This document shows, piece after piece, positions 1 to 7,624 of a stretch of DNA of 64,000 nucleotides. The notes below the pieces were generated by a model. That model did no database searches. It was given only the letters and a program-made list of their open reading frames with translations, and was not told the origin of the DNA. Both the position numbers and the translations under genes were made by a program. Origin of the DNA: BOG-1112 sp964611335 (GTDB lineage: Bacteria; Bdellovibrionota_B; Oligoflexia; Oligoflexales; Bog-1112); NCBI GenBank assembly GCA_964611335.1, contig CAZSXR010000005.1, positions 39,429 to 103,428 on the forward strand, written 5' to 3'. Position 1 is the stretch's first letter. The number at the start of each line of letters is the position of its first letter.

Positions 1-1
1 A

Positions 2-1930
2 ATGTTCAAAGGTATTGGGCCGAAGATTGCTCAGAAAATTGTTAGACATTTTGGAGAAGATACTCTTAAAGTTTTGGATGAACAGCCGCAGAAGATTAAA
101 ACAATTCCGAATCTTAGTAAAAAAACCGCATCTAAATTTATTCGTGCATGGGGAGAAAAGTCTAAGAATTCGGAAGCTATGCAATTCCTTTCTCATCATG
201 GGATCACGCTGAATGCTGCTCAAAAAATTATTGCAGTTTATGGAAACGAAACAGTTTCCGCTATTTCAGAAAATCCTTATCGTTTGATCAAACACATTAA
301 AGGATTTGGATTTCTCCGAGCAGATCAGATTGCGCGTGCGGTAGGCATTGAAGATGATTCTCCACAACGTATACAACATGGGATTATTTATCTGCTCCAA
401 CTTGCAGAAGACCAAGGGCATTGCTTTCAAACAGAGACGCAAATTTTGTCAGGTCTTTCTCAACAACTAGGTATTCGTGAACCAACGAATATTCAAAATG
501 CTTTTGAACAACTTCTTGAAGATGCGCGTCTTGTTTCTGCGGAAGGTTCAGAGTCAAAACATTATTTTCTTCCTGAGCTTTACGAAGCAGAAGATTTCTG
601 TAGAGACTTTCTTTTAAGCATCCTTAATGCGCCCTTTCGAAAACTTGATCCGCGAAGTCAGGATTTTGAAAGAAGAGTTTCAGGTTGGTTGGAGAAATTT
701 TCTGAGATCACTTCGAGAAAATTATCTATGCAGCAAAAAGACGCAGTGATGGGTGCTGTAAGCTCAAAAATTTTCATTCTTACCGGAGGCCCAGGAGTTG
801 GTAAGACGACCACGGCAAATGCCATTATCCATCTGCAGAGAGCTATGGGAAAAAAAGTCGTATTAGCTGCACCTACCGGAAGAGCTGCTCAAAGAATGAC
901 AGAATTGAGTTCCGTTTCTGCAAAAACCATTCATCGACTGCTTGAATGGTCGAGTGAAGAAGGTGGGTTTTTACGGTGTGAAGATAATAAACTCGAAGGG
1001 GATGTTTTCATCATAGATGAAAGTTCGATGTTGGATGTGCTTTTAGCTCAGAAACTATTATCTGCAATCCCTGAAAGTTCACAAATTGTATTTATAGGAG
1101 ATAAAGATCAGCTACCTCCTGTTGGACCAGGGAATTTTTTTAGAGATCTTATTGAATCTGAACAGATTTCTTTGAATCATTTGACACAGATATTTCGACA
1201 AGCAAAAACGTCTCAAATTACAGCAGTAGCACATGATTTAAACAAAGGTGAAATAAGTGAATTTAGCAGTGAACCTGAAAGTGACTGCCATTTTGTTGAG
1301 ACGGAATCGGATGAAGATGTTTTAGAAAATATTAAACGAATTGTTGTGAAAAATCTACCTGAGGCAGGTTATAACACCGTACAAGATGTGCAAATTTTAA
1401 GTCCCATGAATAAGGGTCTTTTAGGTTGTCAAAATCTTAATACAGTACTGCAGGATTTGTTAAATCCTATTGAAAAAGGTCTTACACCAGCCAAAGAATT
1501 CGGATTTCGAGTGAGAGATAAAGTCATTCAAACAGTCAATAATTATGAGTTGACTGTCTACAACGGTGACATAGGTTTTGTGGAACAGATTACAGAGAAG
1601 AAAGATGTGCTTGTTCGTTTCGGTGACCGTTATGTGAAGTACACGGCAGAGCAGTCTTGGGATTTAAAACTTGCCTATGCCATTACTATTCATAAATCGC
1701 AGGGAAGTGAGTTTCCAGTAGTTTTGATTCCGATGAGCATGAGTCATTACATTATGCTGCAGAGAAATCTCATTTATACAGCACTGACCCGTGCAAAGAA
1801 ACTCGCGATTTTCTTAGGCTCTCCTAAAGCTTTCGCTCTTGCAGCTCGGAATAAGAGTAGTCAGAAGAGACAAACACGCTTGAAGGGATTGTTGCGGAAT
1901 GCTTTGGGGGCTCGTTATTTTGAAGATTAG
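2..1930 (+). CDS. recD2: RecD2-family 5'-3' DNA helicase, 5' end outside window
   Basis: Superfamily 1B DNA helicase of the RecD2/TraA type, expected to act in DNA repair without RecBC. The visible 642 residues open with helix-hairpin-helix repeats (GIGPK near residue 4, further HhH to about 115). These are followed by Walker A GGPGVGKTT (262-270), motif Ia PTGRAAQRM, Walker B FIIDESSMLD (336-345), motif III GDKDQLPPVGPG and the C-terminal UvrD-like motifs YAITIHKSQGSEF and LIYTALTRAKK. RecD2 proteins are usually about 720-760 residues with an N-terminal OB-like domain before the HhH region. The Met at base 2 is therefore probably internal and the real start lies upstream of the window. The stop overlaps the stop of the convergent gene at 1927. 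Confidence 0.93.
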   Translation: MFKGIGPKIAQKIVRHFGEDTLKVLDEQPQKIKTIPNLSKKTASKFIRAWGEKSKNSEAMQFLSHHGITLNAAQKIIAVYGNETVSAISENPYRLIKHIKGFGFLRADQIARAVGIEDDSPQRIQHGIIYLLQLAEDQGHCFQTETQILSGLSQQLGIREPTNIQNAFEQLLEDARLVSAEGSESKHYFLPELYEAEDFCRDFLLSILNAPFRKLDPRSQDFERRVSGWLEKFSEITSRKLSMQQKDAVMGAVSSKIFILTGGPGVGKTTTANAIIHLQRAMGKKVVLAAPTGRAAQRMTELSSVSAKTIHRLLEWSSEEGGFLRCEDNKLEGDVFIIDESSMLDVLLAQKLLSAIPESSQIVFIGDKDQLPPVGPGNFFRDLIESEQISLNHLTQIFRQAKTSQITAVAHDLNKGEISEFSSEPESDCHFVETESDEDVLENIKRIVVKNLPEAGYNTVQDVQILSPMNKGLLGCQNLNTVLQDLLNPIEKGLTPAKEFGFRVRDKVIQTVNNYELTVYNGDIGFVEQITEKKDVLVRFGDRYVKYTAEQSWDLKLAYAITIHKSQGSEFPVVLIPMSMSHYIMLQRNLIYTALTRAKKLAIFLGSPKAFALAARNKSSQKRQTRLKGLLRNALGARYFED

Positions 1931-2439
1931 AATTGTTTGAAATCTAAATCTTTAATCGAGTGATCTATTTTTGCAGAATGTTCAGTAAGAAAATTTTGGA
2001 ATTTTTCTTCAAGTTTTGCAATTCGTCCTGCGATCTCTTTTCTTTTCTCAAATGAAATATGATAAATGCAACGTTTAAAATCGGACTTTATGAACTCAAA
2101 GGCGTTCATTTTAAAATAACTAATATCATTTGGATCAAGCAGGGAACTATCTCCATAGTAGGGGATAGAGCCGAAACTGCGTGGATTATGGGGGAGTTCA
2201 AAATATTCCAAATATTGTTCGATTTTTTTTATCTCCTCTTGGGTTATTTTTTTTACGCTGCAATTTTTTTCTTCAGAACTGTTGTTCTCAGCTGCGGGGG
2301 CTACGACCCACCATTCATCTTCGTAAATTTCTAACTGTGAATCATCTTTTTTGAGAGATTCGAACCTAAAATCATCTTCAGCAGCAGCAAAGATAGAAGG
2401 TGAATTTAACATTAATATAAAACAAATATATTTAAACAC
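1927..2439 (-). CDS. Hypothetical secreted protein, 170 aa
   Basis: I do not recognise the family. The N-terminus (MFKYICFILMLNSPSIFAAA) looks like a Sec signal peptide with cleavage after AAA, so the mature protein should be periplasmic or exported. The mature part is acidic and charged with little hydrophobic content, and its C-terminal third (KRKEIAGRIAKLEEKFQNF) is likely helical. An AAGGAG Shine-Dalgarno lies 6 nt before the ATG, which supports a real gene. It is convergent with recD2, overlapping at the stop codons, and stands alone downstream of icd on the same strand. Confidence 0.7.
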   Translation of the reverse strand: MFKYICFILMLNSPSIFAAAEDDFRFESLKKDDSQLEIYEDEWWVVAPAAENNSSEEKNCSVKKITQEEIKKIEQYLEYFELPHNPRSFGSIPYYGDSSLLDPNDISYFKMNAFEFIKSDFKRCIYHISFEKRKEIAGRIAKLEEKFQNFLTEHSAKIDHSIKDLDFKQF

Positions 2440-2508
2440 GTTTGCTCCTTATTTTTAAAGAGGAGTATAAAAAAAAAGGAGGCAAAGTCAAATCTTCTTC
2501 TATCCAAA

Positions 2509-3717
2509 CTATCTTCTGAATTGTTGATCGATGGCTTCTAAGAAACCATCTGTGCTGAGGTATGTATGGCTTGGCGGGTTAGAATTCCCTTGAATGGAAA
2601 TCGCAAGATCTTTAGTAACTTTGCCTGCTTCAATAGTTTGAATACAGGCTCTCTCTAGTCCATCTACCCATTTTGCAAGCTGGGCGTTGGAATCCAATTT
2701 TGCTCTATGCGCTAAACCTTGAGTCCAAGCAAAAATACTGGCAACGGGATTGGAAGACGTCGTCTCGCCCTTTTGGTGCATACGATAGTGCCGCGTAATG
2801 GTTCCATGCGCAGCTTCGGTTTCCACCGTTTTCCCGTCGGGAGACATGAGAACAGAAGTCATAAGTCCTAGGCTGCCAAATCCTTGTGCAACTGTATCGG
2901 ACTGCACATCCCCATCATAATTTTTGCAAGCCCAGACCATTCCGCCTTCGGACTTTAAAACACTTGCCACCATGTCATCGATGAGTCGGTGCTCGTAGCT
3001 TAGATTTTTAGCTTTGAATTTCGATTCAAATTCATTTTTGAAAACTTCTTCGAAAATGTCACGGAAGCGCCCATCATAGGCTTTCAAAATCGTGTTTTTT
3101 GTCGATAAGTACAGAGGGTATTCAACCATCAAAGCATAGGCCATACACGATCTTGCAAATCCATAAATGGATTCATCAGTATTGTACATTGCAAGGGCAA
3201 CACCGGGTGAACTGTATTCATAGACATCCCACTCTTTGTGTTCTTTACCTTCAAAGACTAGCTTGAGTTTTCCTGGCCCTAAAATGCGAGTGTCCACACA
3301 CTTGTACTGGTCTGCATGAGCATGTCTTCCCACTATGATCGGTTTCTTCCAAGTTTTGACATAAGTAGGAATATTTTTACAAATAATCGGTGCTCTAAAA
3401 ACAGTTCCACCCAAAATGTTGCGAATGGTCCCATTGGGACTCTTCCACATTTTTTTTAAGTTGAATTCTTTCACTCGCGCTTCATCAGGTGTAATCGTGG
3501 CACATTTTATGCCGACATTGTATTTTTTTATAGCTTCCGCCGATTCAATGGTAACTCGGTCTTCCGTTGCATCTCGGTTTTCAATGCCCAAATCGTAGTA
3601 TTTAATATCAAGGTCGAGGTAGGGATAAATGAAACGTTCTTTGATTTTGGACCAAATGATCCGTGTCATTTCGTCACCGTCGAGCTCTACTACTGGATTT
3701 TGAACTTTAATCTTCAC
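2509..3717 (-). CDS. icd: NADP-dependent isocitrate dehydrogenase (eukaryote-like homodimeric class)
   Basis: Oxidative decarboxylation of isocitrate to 2-oxoglutarate in the TCA cycle, making NADPH. The 402-aa protein matches the mitochondrial/cytosolic eukaryote-type class: GDEMTRIIW near the N-terminus, YDLGIENRDAT, the substrate-binding segment WKSPNGTIRNILGGTVFR, the GRHAHADQY segment carrying the Arg equivalent to human IDH1 R132, and the C-terminal EAAHGTITRHYR. It is not the E. coli-type Icd. The gene is monocistronic by appearance, with a G-rich Shine-Dalgarno just before the ATG. Confidence 0.95.
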   Translation of the reverse strand: MKIKVQNPVVELDGDEMTRIIWSKIKERFIYPYLDLDIKYYDLGIENRDATEDRVTIESAEAIKKYNVGIKCATITPDEARVKEFNLKKMWKSPNGTIRNILGGTVFRAPIICKNIPTYVKTWKKPIIVGRHAHADQYKCVDTRILGPGKLKLVFEGKEHKEWDVYEYSSPGVALAMYNTDESIYGFARSCMAYALMVEYPLYLSTKNTILKAYDGRFRDIFEEVFKNEFESKFKAKNLSYEHRLIDDMVASVLKSEGGMVWACKNYDGDVQSDTVAQGFGSLGLMTSVLMSPDGKTVETEAAHGTITRHYRMHQKGETTSSNPVASIFAWTQGLAHRAKLDSNAQLAKWVDGLERACIQTIEAGKVTKDLAISIQGNSNPPSHTYLSTDGFLEAIDQQFRR

Positions 3718-3794
3718 ATAACCCCCAAAAAAAAGGACCTAGAAATGGCATAACAGATACTTTCTTTTTGTACAAAGGTATCTTTGTGGCGTGT

Positions 3795-5738
3795 TTAGGA
3801 CTCTGCACTAAAAAGAGCTTTTCCATTATGCAAACCATCCCATAAAGGGGCGTTGGCCTCCCCCAAATTGCAAATACGGATATTTTTATTTTGAAGACGG
3901 AGTTGTGTATGGAGATTTGAATCAGCGCTTACACAAATTAGTGAAGGTATCTTTTTTAAATCTGAAAGCAATGCCTCTAAATTGTCATATACAAATATAG
4001 GCAGTACAAAAGGAAGCATGGAAAATAATTCCATAACATGTTCTTGAAAATCCTGTTTTGTATAAACAGCAAACAAACAGTCATTCAGTGATTTGCGTTC
4101 AAAACACGCAAATCCTTTATTCTCCAAAGCGAAAATTTCATGATCCACTGCGACTCTTTGCATAGTACTTAGATCGGTATCCCAAAAATTCTTAGTTTCT
4201 TTTCTTAATTCTGAAAGGAAATCTTCTAAGTCATTTTTTCTAGCTAAGATAAAAAGAGCGCGGCTTGACATGCATCCTTTTTGACCTAGATTCAGCATAT
4301 CTTTTGCGAGTGCTTTTGCTTTTTCTTTCGAAGCATTTTCCAAAACATTCACTGTTAGGCCAGATCCAAAACCGCTGACAGGTACGGAACTTAATAGCTT
4401 AACAGTTTGAACGGTTTCACTGTCTCCGAAGATTAAAACTTTATCCGTACCTTTAGGGAGAGGATGCGTTCCTAAACGGAACTCATGAGACAAAGTCGAT
4501 ATATTTGCAAATTTGGAAAGTCTACGAAGAAAGATTTTTAAAAAAGAAGTATCTGCTTCAAATTCTTTTGGAATACGCACAGTCATCTTTAATCCTGCTG
4601 CAAGCCCCATAATCAGGGGATAAACTACAGCAATGCTGTGATTGCTAGGAGCTATAAAGAGCCAATGTTCACCTTTTATTGCCTGAGAATTGGCAACGCA
4701 TCGGTCCCAGTCAGTGCTCTCAAAACCTATTTTTAAATCCGATATTGCAGATTGCGCAGCAGATAACGAAGTCAATTCTCTACTGAGTGCTTCGGTTGAG
4801 TCATTGTCGAAAAAGTACGAAATATCATTTTTTGAAAATTTTATTTGAGAAGTGTTTGTTAACTTATGTGATTTAGGATGCAGTTCTCTTACTTTTTCAG
4901 TTTCTGTTAGCAAGGAACATCCTTTCAGCACAGACCGAGGGACTCTGCCAATTATTTCGAAAGATCCATCCTTGTACAAACGGACTACATCTTGCGTACG
5001 TAAAGGTAGTGGGTAATCCACACGCAAAGGATCTTCAACTACGAGTGCTCCTTCACCTTCTGTTAAAAACAAATTCAATCCTGGAAGCACGTAGGTTTTA
5101 ACCCAATCCGGAAAGCGAAAACGACGTGTTTGCTTTGGAAGGGTGTAGTCATATGCTTGAGTTGCCAGCTCACACATTCCATATTCACTCACTATATGGT
5201 CCAGAGAAATATGAAAGTGCTGTGTAATAAGTTCGTACAATTCGTTTCTTTGTAGGTCCCTCGTTTTGCCTTTTGTCCCTCCTGTTTCGAAAAGAATAGA
5301 TCCTTGAGAACATTCAAAATAAACACCTTCATCGAAAAGATCTATCAACTGAAAAGGTGTTGCAAAAATCCATAAAGGATCTTTTGATTTTTCTAATTTC
5401 TTAAAGTCTTGAATGTTAACAAAACGAAGCTTCCAAAATTCTGATATCCAAGTGAGCATTTGTGCAAGGCTGCTAGATGGCCACTCTTTGCTAGAAGGAA
5501 TCAAAGAGATGCCTTGAATTGCAAATTGCCTGTCTCCATAAAATTTTTGCATAATGCTTTGAAAAATTTTTAAACTCTGTTCTTTGTAAAGTGCCAAACC
5601 TTTTTCACTAAAATGAGAAAGTGAACGAGTTTCTGCAGTCGTCCCACTTGATTGAAATGTTTTTACAATAGAAGAACCTTGGAAATATTTTTTACTCTGC
5701 TCTCCCCTAAGATATTCTATTGGTAAATAGGGTTTCAT
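3795..5738 (-). CDS. LuxE-LuxC-like fusion: acyl-protein synthetase plus acyl-CoA/acyl-enzyme reductase
   Basis: Predicted bifunctional enzyme that activates an acyl group and reduces it to an aldehyde. Using the longest frame (start 5771), residues about 12-290 resemble LuxE/adenylate-forming enzymes: SSGTTAETRS phosphate loop at 41-50, FETGGTKGKTR at 161-171, EYGMCELATQAYD around 196-208, RTQDVVRL and GRVPRS near 258-280. Residues about 310-658 resemble LuxC, with the probable catalytic Cys at 500 in LGQKGCMSSRALF. In Lux systems E and C are separate proteins. The start chosen here is the ATG at 5738, which overlaps the cmoB stop by one base and has AAGGAAT about 8 nt upstream, giving 647 aa. 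It is the last gene of a cmoA-cmoB-luxEC operon. Substrate unknown. Confidence 0.8.
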   Translation of the reverse strand: MKPYLPIEYLRGEQSKKYFQGSSIVKTFQSSGTTAETRSLSHFSEKGLALYKEQSLKIFQSIMQKFYGDRQFAIQGISLIPSSKEWPSSSLAQMLTWISEFWKLRFVNIQDFKKLEKSKDPLWIFATPFQLIDLFDEGVYFECSQGSILFETGGTKGKTRDLQRNELYELITQHFHISLDHIVSEYGMCELATQAYDYTLPKQTRRFRFPDWVKTYVLPGLNLFLTEGEGALVVEDPLRVDYPLPLRTQDVVRLYKDGSFEIIGRVPRSVLKGCSLLTETEKVRELHPKSHKLTNTSQIKFSKNDISYFFDNDSTEALSRELTSLSAAQSAISDLKIGFESTDWDRCVANSQAIKGEHWLFIAPSNHSIAVVYPLIMGLAAGLKMTVRIPKEFEADTSFLKIFLRRLSKFANISTLSHEFRLGTHPLPKGTDKVLIFGDSETVQTVKLLSSVPVSGFGSGLTVNVLENASKEKAKALAKDMLNLGQKGCMSSRALFILARKNDLEDFLSELRKETKNFWDTDLSTMQRVAVDHEIFALENKGFACFERKSLNDCLFAVYTKQDFQEHVMELFSMLPFVLPIFVYDNLEALLSDLKKIPSLICVSADSNLHTQLRLQNKNIRICNLGEANAPLWDGLHNGKALFSAES

Positions 5739-6694
5739 TAAGAATTCCTTGCTCTGAGATAAAAACGCCAAGGGCGAGGATACCCTTCTATTGTTTTCTG
5801 TGAATCAATAGGAGAGAGAAAATCGCGCAAGCTTTTAATAGAAGCCCATGATGTAGCACGCTGTTCGAGTTCAGAGAGCTGTCCTTGGTAAAAGCATACG
5901 ATGTCTCTAAACCCACTGCGCCTCATCCAGTGTGTCAGACAACTTAAGGAAGGAAGAAACCACATTCCATAGCTTCCTGCATAAGTCGTGCTTGGAAATA
6001 AGGCTATAGGGTCGTCATGAGAAATTCCCTGACAATCGATGATGAGTGTTCCATTGGGTTTAAGCGCTTGTCTTATTTTTTGCAGAGTTGCGATAGGATC
6101 TTTGTGGTGGTAGAGAATTCCCAAACAAAAAATAATATCGAACATATTCGGAAATTCATCGATATGTTCCACTCCCAAAGGTTCAAATAGGAGATTGGGA
6201 ACCTGCGCATAACTTTGCAAAAAATCGAAGCAATGCCAGTGTCGCACAACAGGTTCGAATCCCATCACAAGCTTAGGCTTTTCAGCAGCCATACGGAACA
6301 TGTAATAACCATTATGGGCTCCGATATCCGCAATGACTTGAGATTCTAAACTTGGGCAGTGAGGGAGTATACGTCCCCATTTCCAATCAGATCTCCATTC
6401 TGCGTCAATGCTCTCTCCAAAAATTCGGAAGGGACCTTTTTTCCAAGGTTTAAATAGTTCCAAGCATTTGATCAGTTGAGAGTGTTCTTCATCGCTAAGT
6501 TCAGAGCGATCTCCAATGATCACTTCTGGTCCGCTAAAATTACAGTAAGAACTTTTGAAGCTTCGGAGTTTTGAAAGCTGGGTTCTGAGAACTTCGCTTT
6601 CAGGGCGTGTTTTCTCCTGAAACTTATCGTTCCGAAAACAATTCGTAGACTCGCTTAAAGAAAGTTCCTTCATCATTTCGAAAGTACTCATCAT
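5738..6694 (-). CDS. cmoB: tRNA U34 carboxymethyltransferase CmoB
   Basis: Transfers the carboxymethyl group of carboxy-SAM to 5-hydroxyuridine at tRNA position 34, giving cmo5U. The sequence follows E. coli CmoB closely in its core: the KGPF segment with the ligand-binding Lys, IDAEWRSDWKWGR, SAM motif ADIGAHNGYYMFRM (DIG rather than DVG), LGILYHHKDP with the conserved Tyr, and the C-terminal GYPRPWR. Key cofactor-contact positions therefore look intact. An upstream in-frame ATG exists at 6727, but the ATG at 6694 forms an ATGA overlap with the cmoA stop, so it is preferred; 6691 is a second option. Translationally coupled to cmoA upstream and to the LuxE-LuxC fusion downstream. Confidence 0.88.
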   Translation of the reverse strand: MMSTFEMMKELSLSESTNCFRNDKFQEKTRPESEVLRTQLSKLRSFKSSYCNFSGPEVIIGDRSELSDEEHSQLIKCLELFKPWKKGPFRIFGESIDAEWRSDWKWGRILPHCPSLESQVIADIGAHNGYYMFRMAAEKPKLVMGFEPVVRHWHCFDFLQSYAQVPNLLFEPLGVEHIDEFPNMFDIIFCLGILYHHKDPIATLQKIRQALKPNGTLIIDCQGISHDDPIALFPSTTYAGSYGMWFLPSLSCLTHWMRRSGFRDIVCFYQGQLSELEQRATSWASIKSLRDFLSPIDSQKTIEGYPRPWRFYLRARNS

Positions 6695-7440
6695 TTTATC
6701 GCAATCAATGACACAAAACAGTGCCACTTAAAGGCTACTTCCACATGTTTAAATCCACAATCTTTCAACCATGCAATCTGTTCTTCCAAAGTGATAGGTA
6801 CGAGAACATTTTCGAGAGATTCTTTTTTCCTCTCAATTTCTGTTTGGCTGTACCCGTTCGTTCTTTTGTAAGCTTCGTAAATAGCTGTGATAGCTTCTTG
6901 CATTTCGGGGTCGGCATATCGAATTTTTTCACTGAGAAAGAGCAAGGCTCCCGGTTTTAAACCAGTGTAAAATTTTTTTAAAAGTTCCTTGCGCTCACGG
7001 ATCGTTAAAAATTGAAGAGTGTAATTGCAGATGATCAGTCCCGCATTTTCATAGTTCTGATCGAGTGCGCTCGTGCAAAGCAGTTGAATGGAATCTTCTT
7101 TTTTTGCATCGCTCATTTTTTGACGTGCTCGTAAGATCATCGCTTCAGACTTGTCTATGCCGATGAGTTCCAAAGGGTAGCTTGTGTTTTGAGAGACTAA
7201 GAGAAGTGTGGAAGCAGTAGAACAACCGACATCGTAAATGCGGGTATCAGAGGTGCAAAAAATTTGGACAAGATCGACAATTATTTTTGCAACTTCTTCA
7301 TAGAAAGGAATGGATCTCTTCACCATGTCATCGAAGACTTGTGCGACGTCTTCATTAAATGCAAAAGGTATAGGATAAGAACCTTTTGCAAATAAACGGT
7401 CAATATTTTCGTTATTTTTTAGCGAAATCAACATAGACAT
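6691..7440 (-). CDS. cmoA: Carboxy-S-adenosylmethionine synthase CmoA
   Basis: Makes carboxy-SAM from SAM and prephenate, the cofactor for CmoB. Class I methyltransferase fold with motif YDVGCSTASTLLLV, FAFNEDVAQVFDDM at the N-terminal side, GLIICNYTLQFL, LFLSEKIRY and KRTNGYSQTEIERKKESLEN, where E. coli CmoA carries the Arg that reads the carboxylate. The longest frame begins at 7488 (265 aa), but E. coli CmoA is 247 aa, and the Met at 7440 (249 aa) or 7434 fits better; no start has a convincing Shine-Dalgarno. First gene of the leftward arm, divergent from the methyltransferase-adenylase fusion at 7625. Confidence 0.87.
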   Translation of the reverse strand: MSMLISLKNNENIDRLFAKGSYPIPFAFNEDVAQVFDDMVKRSIPFYEEVAKIIVDLVQIFCTSDTRIYDVGCSTASTLLLVSQNTSYPLELIGIDKSEAMILRARQKMSDAKKEDSIQLLCTSALDQNYENAGLIICNYTLQFLTIRERKELLKKFYTGLKPGALLFLSEKIRYADPEMQEAITAIYEAYKRTNGYSQTEIERKKESLENVLVPITLEEQIAWLKDCGFKHVEVAFKWHCFVSLIAIK

Positions 7441-7570
7441 CTCAAATTTATGGGAGTGTGTGTTTTTCGTTAGCGCCAGTTTTAGCATGAGTGGACTTGG
7501 GAGGAAATGGGAGTTTAGATGCTTTATTAAAAAGTACCCTGCCGATTTTGTTGAAAAAATAAGAAAAGCT

Positions 7571-7598
7571 CTAAGTCTCTTGTATTCTCGGCCGATAG
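7571..7598 (+). promoter_or_regulatory. Candidate sigma-28 (FliA)-like promoter
   Basis: GCCGATAG at 7591-7598 matches the FliA -10 consensus GCCGATAA in 7 of 8 bases. Exactly 11 nt upstream lies TAAGTCTC (7572-7579), which keeps the TAA core of the -35 consensus but matches only about half overall. It sits about 27 bases before the start of the rightward arm. A second GCCGAT (7541-7546) in the same spacer has no -35 partner. The sequence match is direct; sigma-28 control is inference. Confidence 0.4.
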
Positions 7599-7624
7599 AT
7601 CTTTCCGGGTAGTATTGTCAGAGG

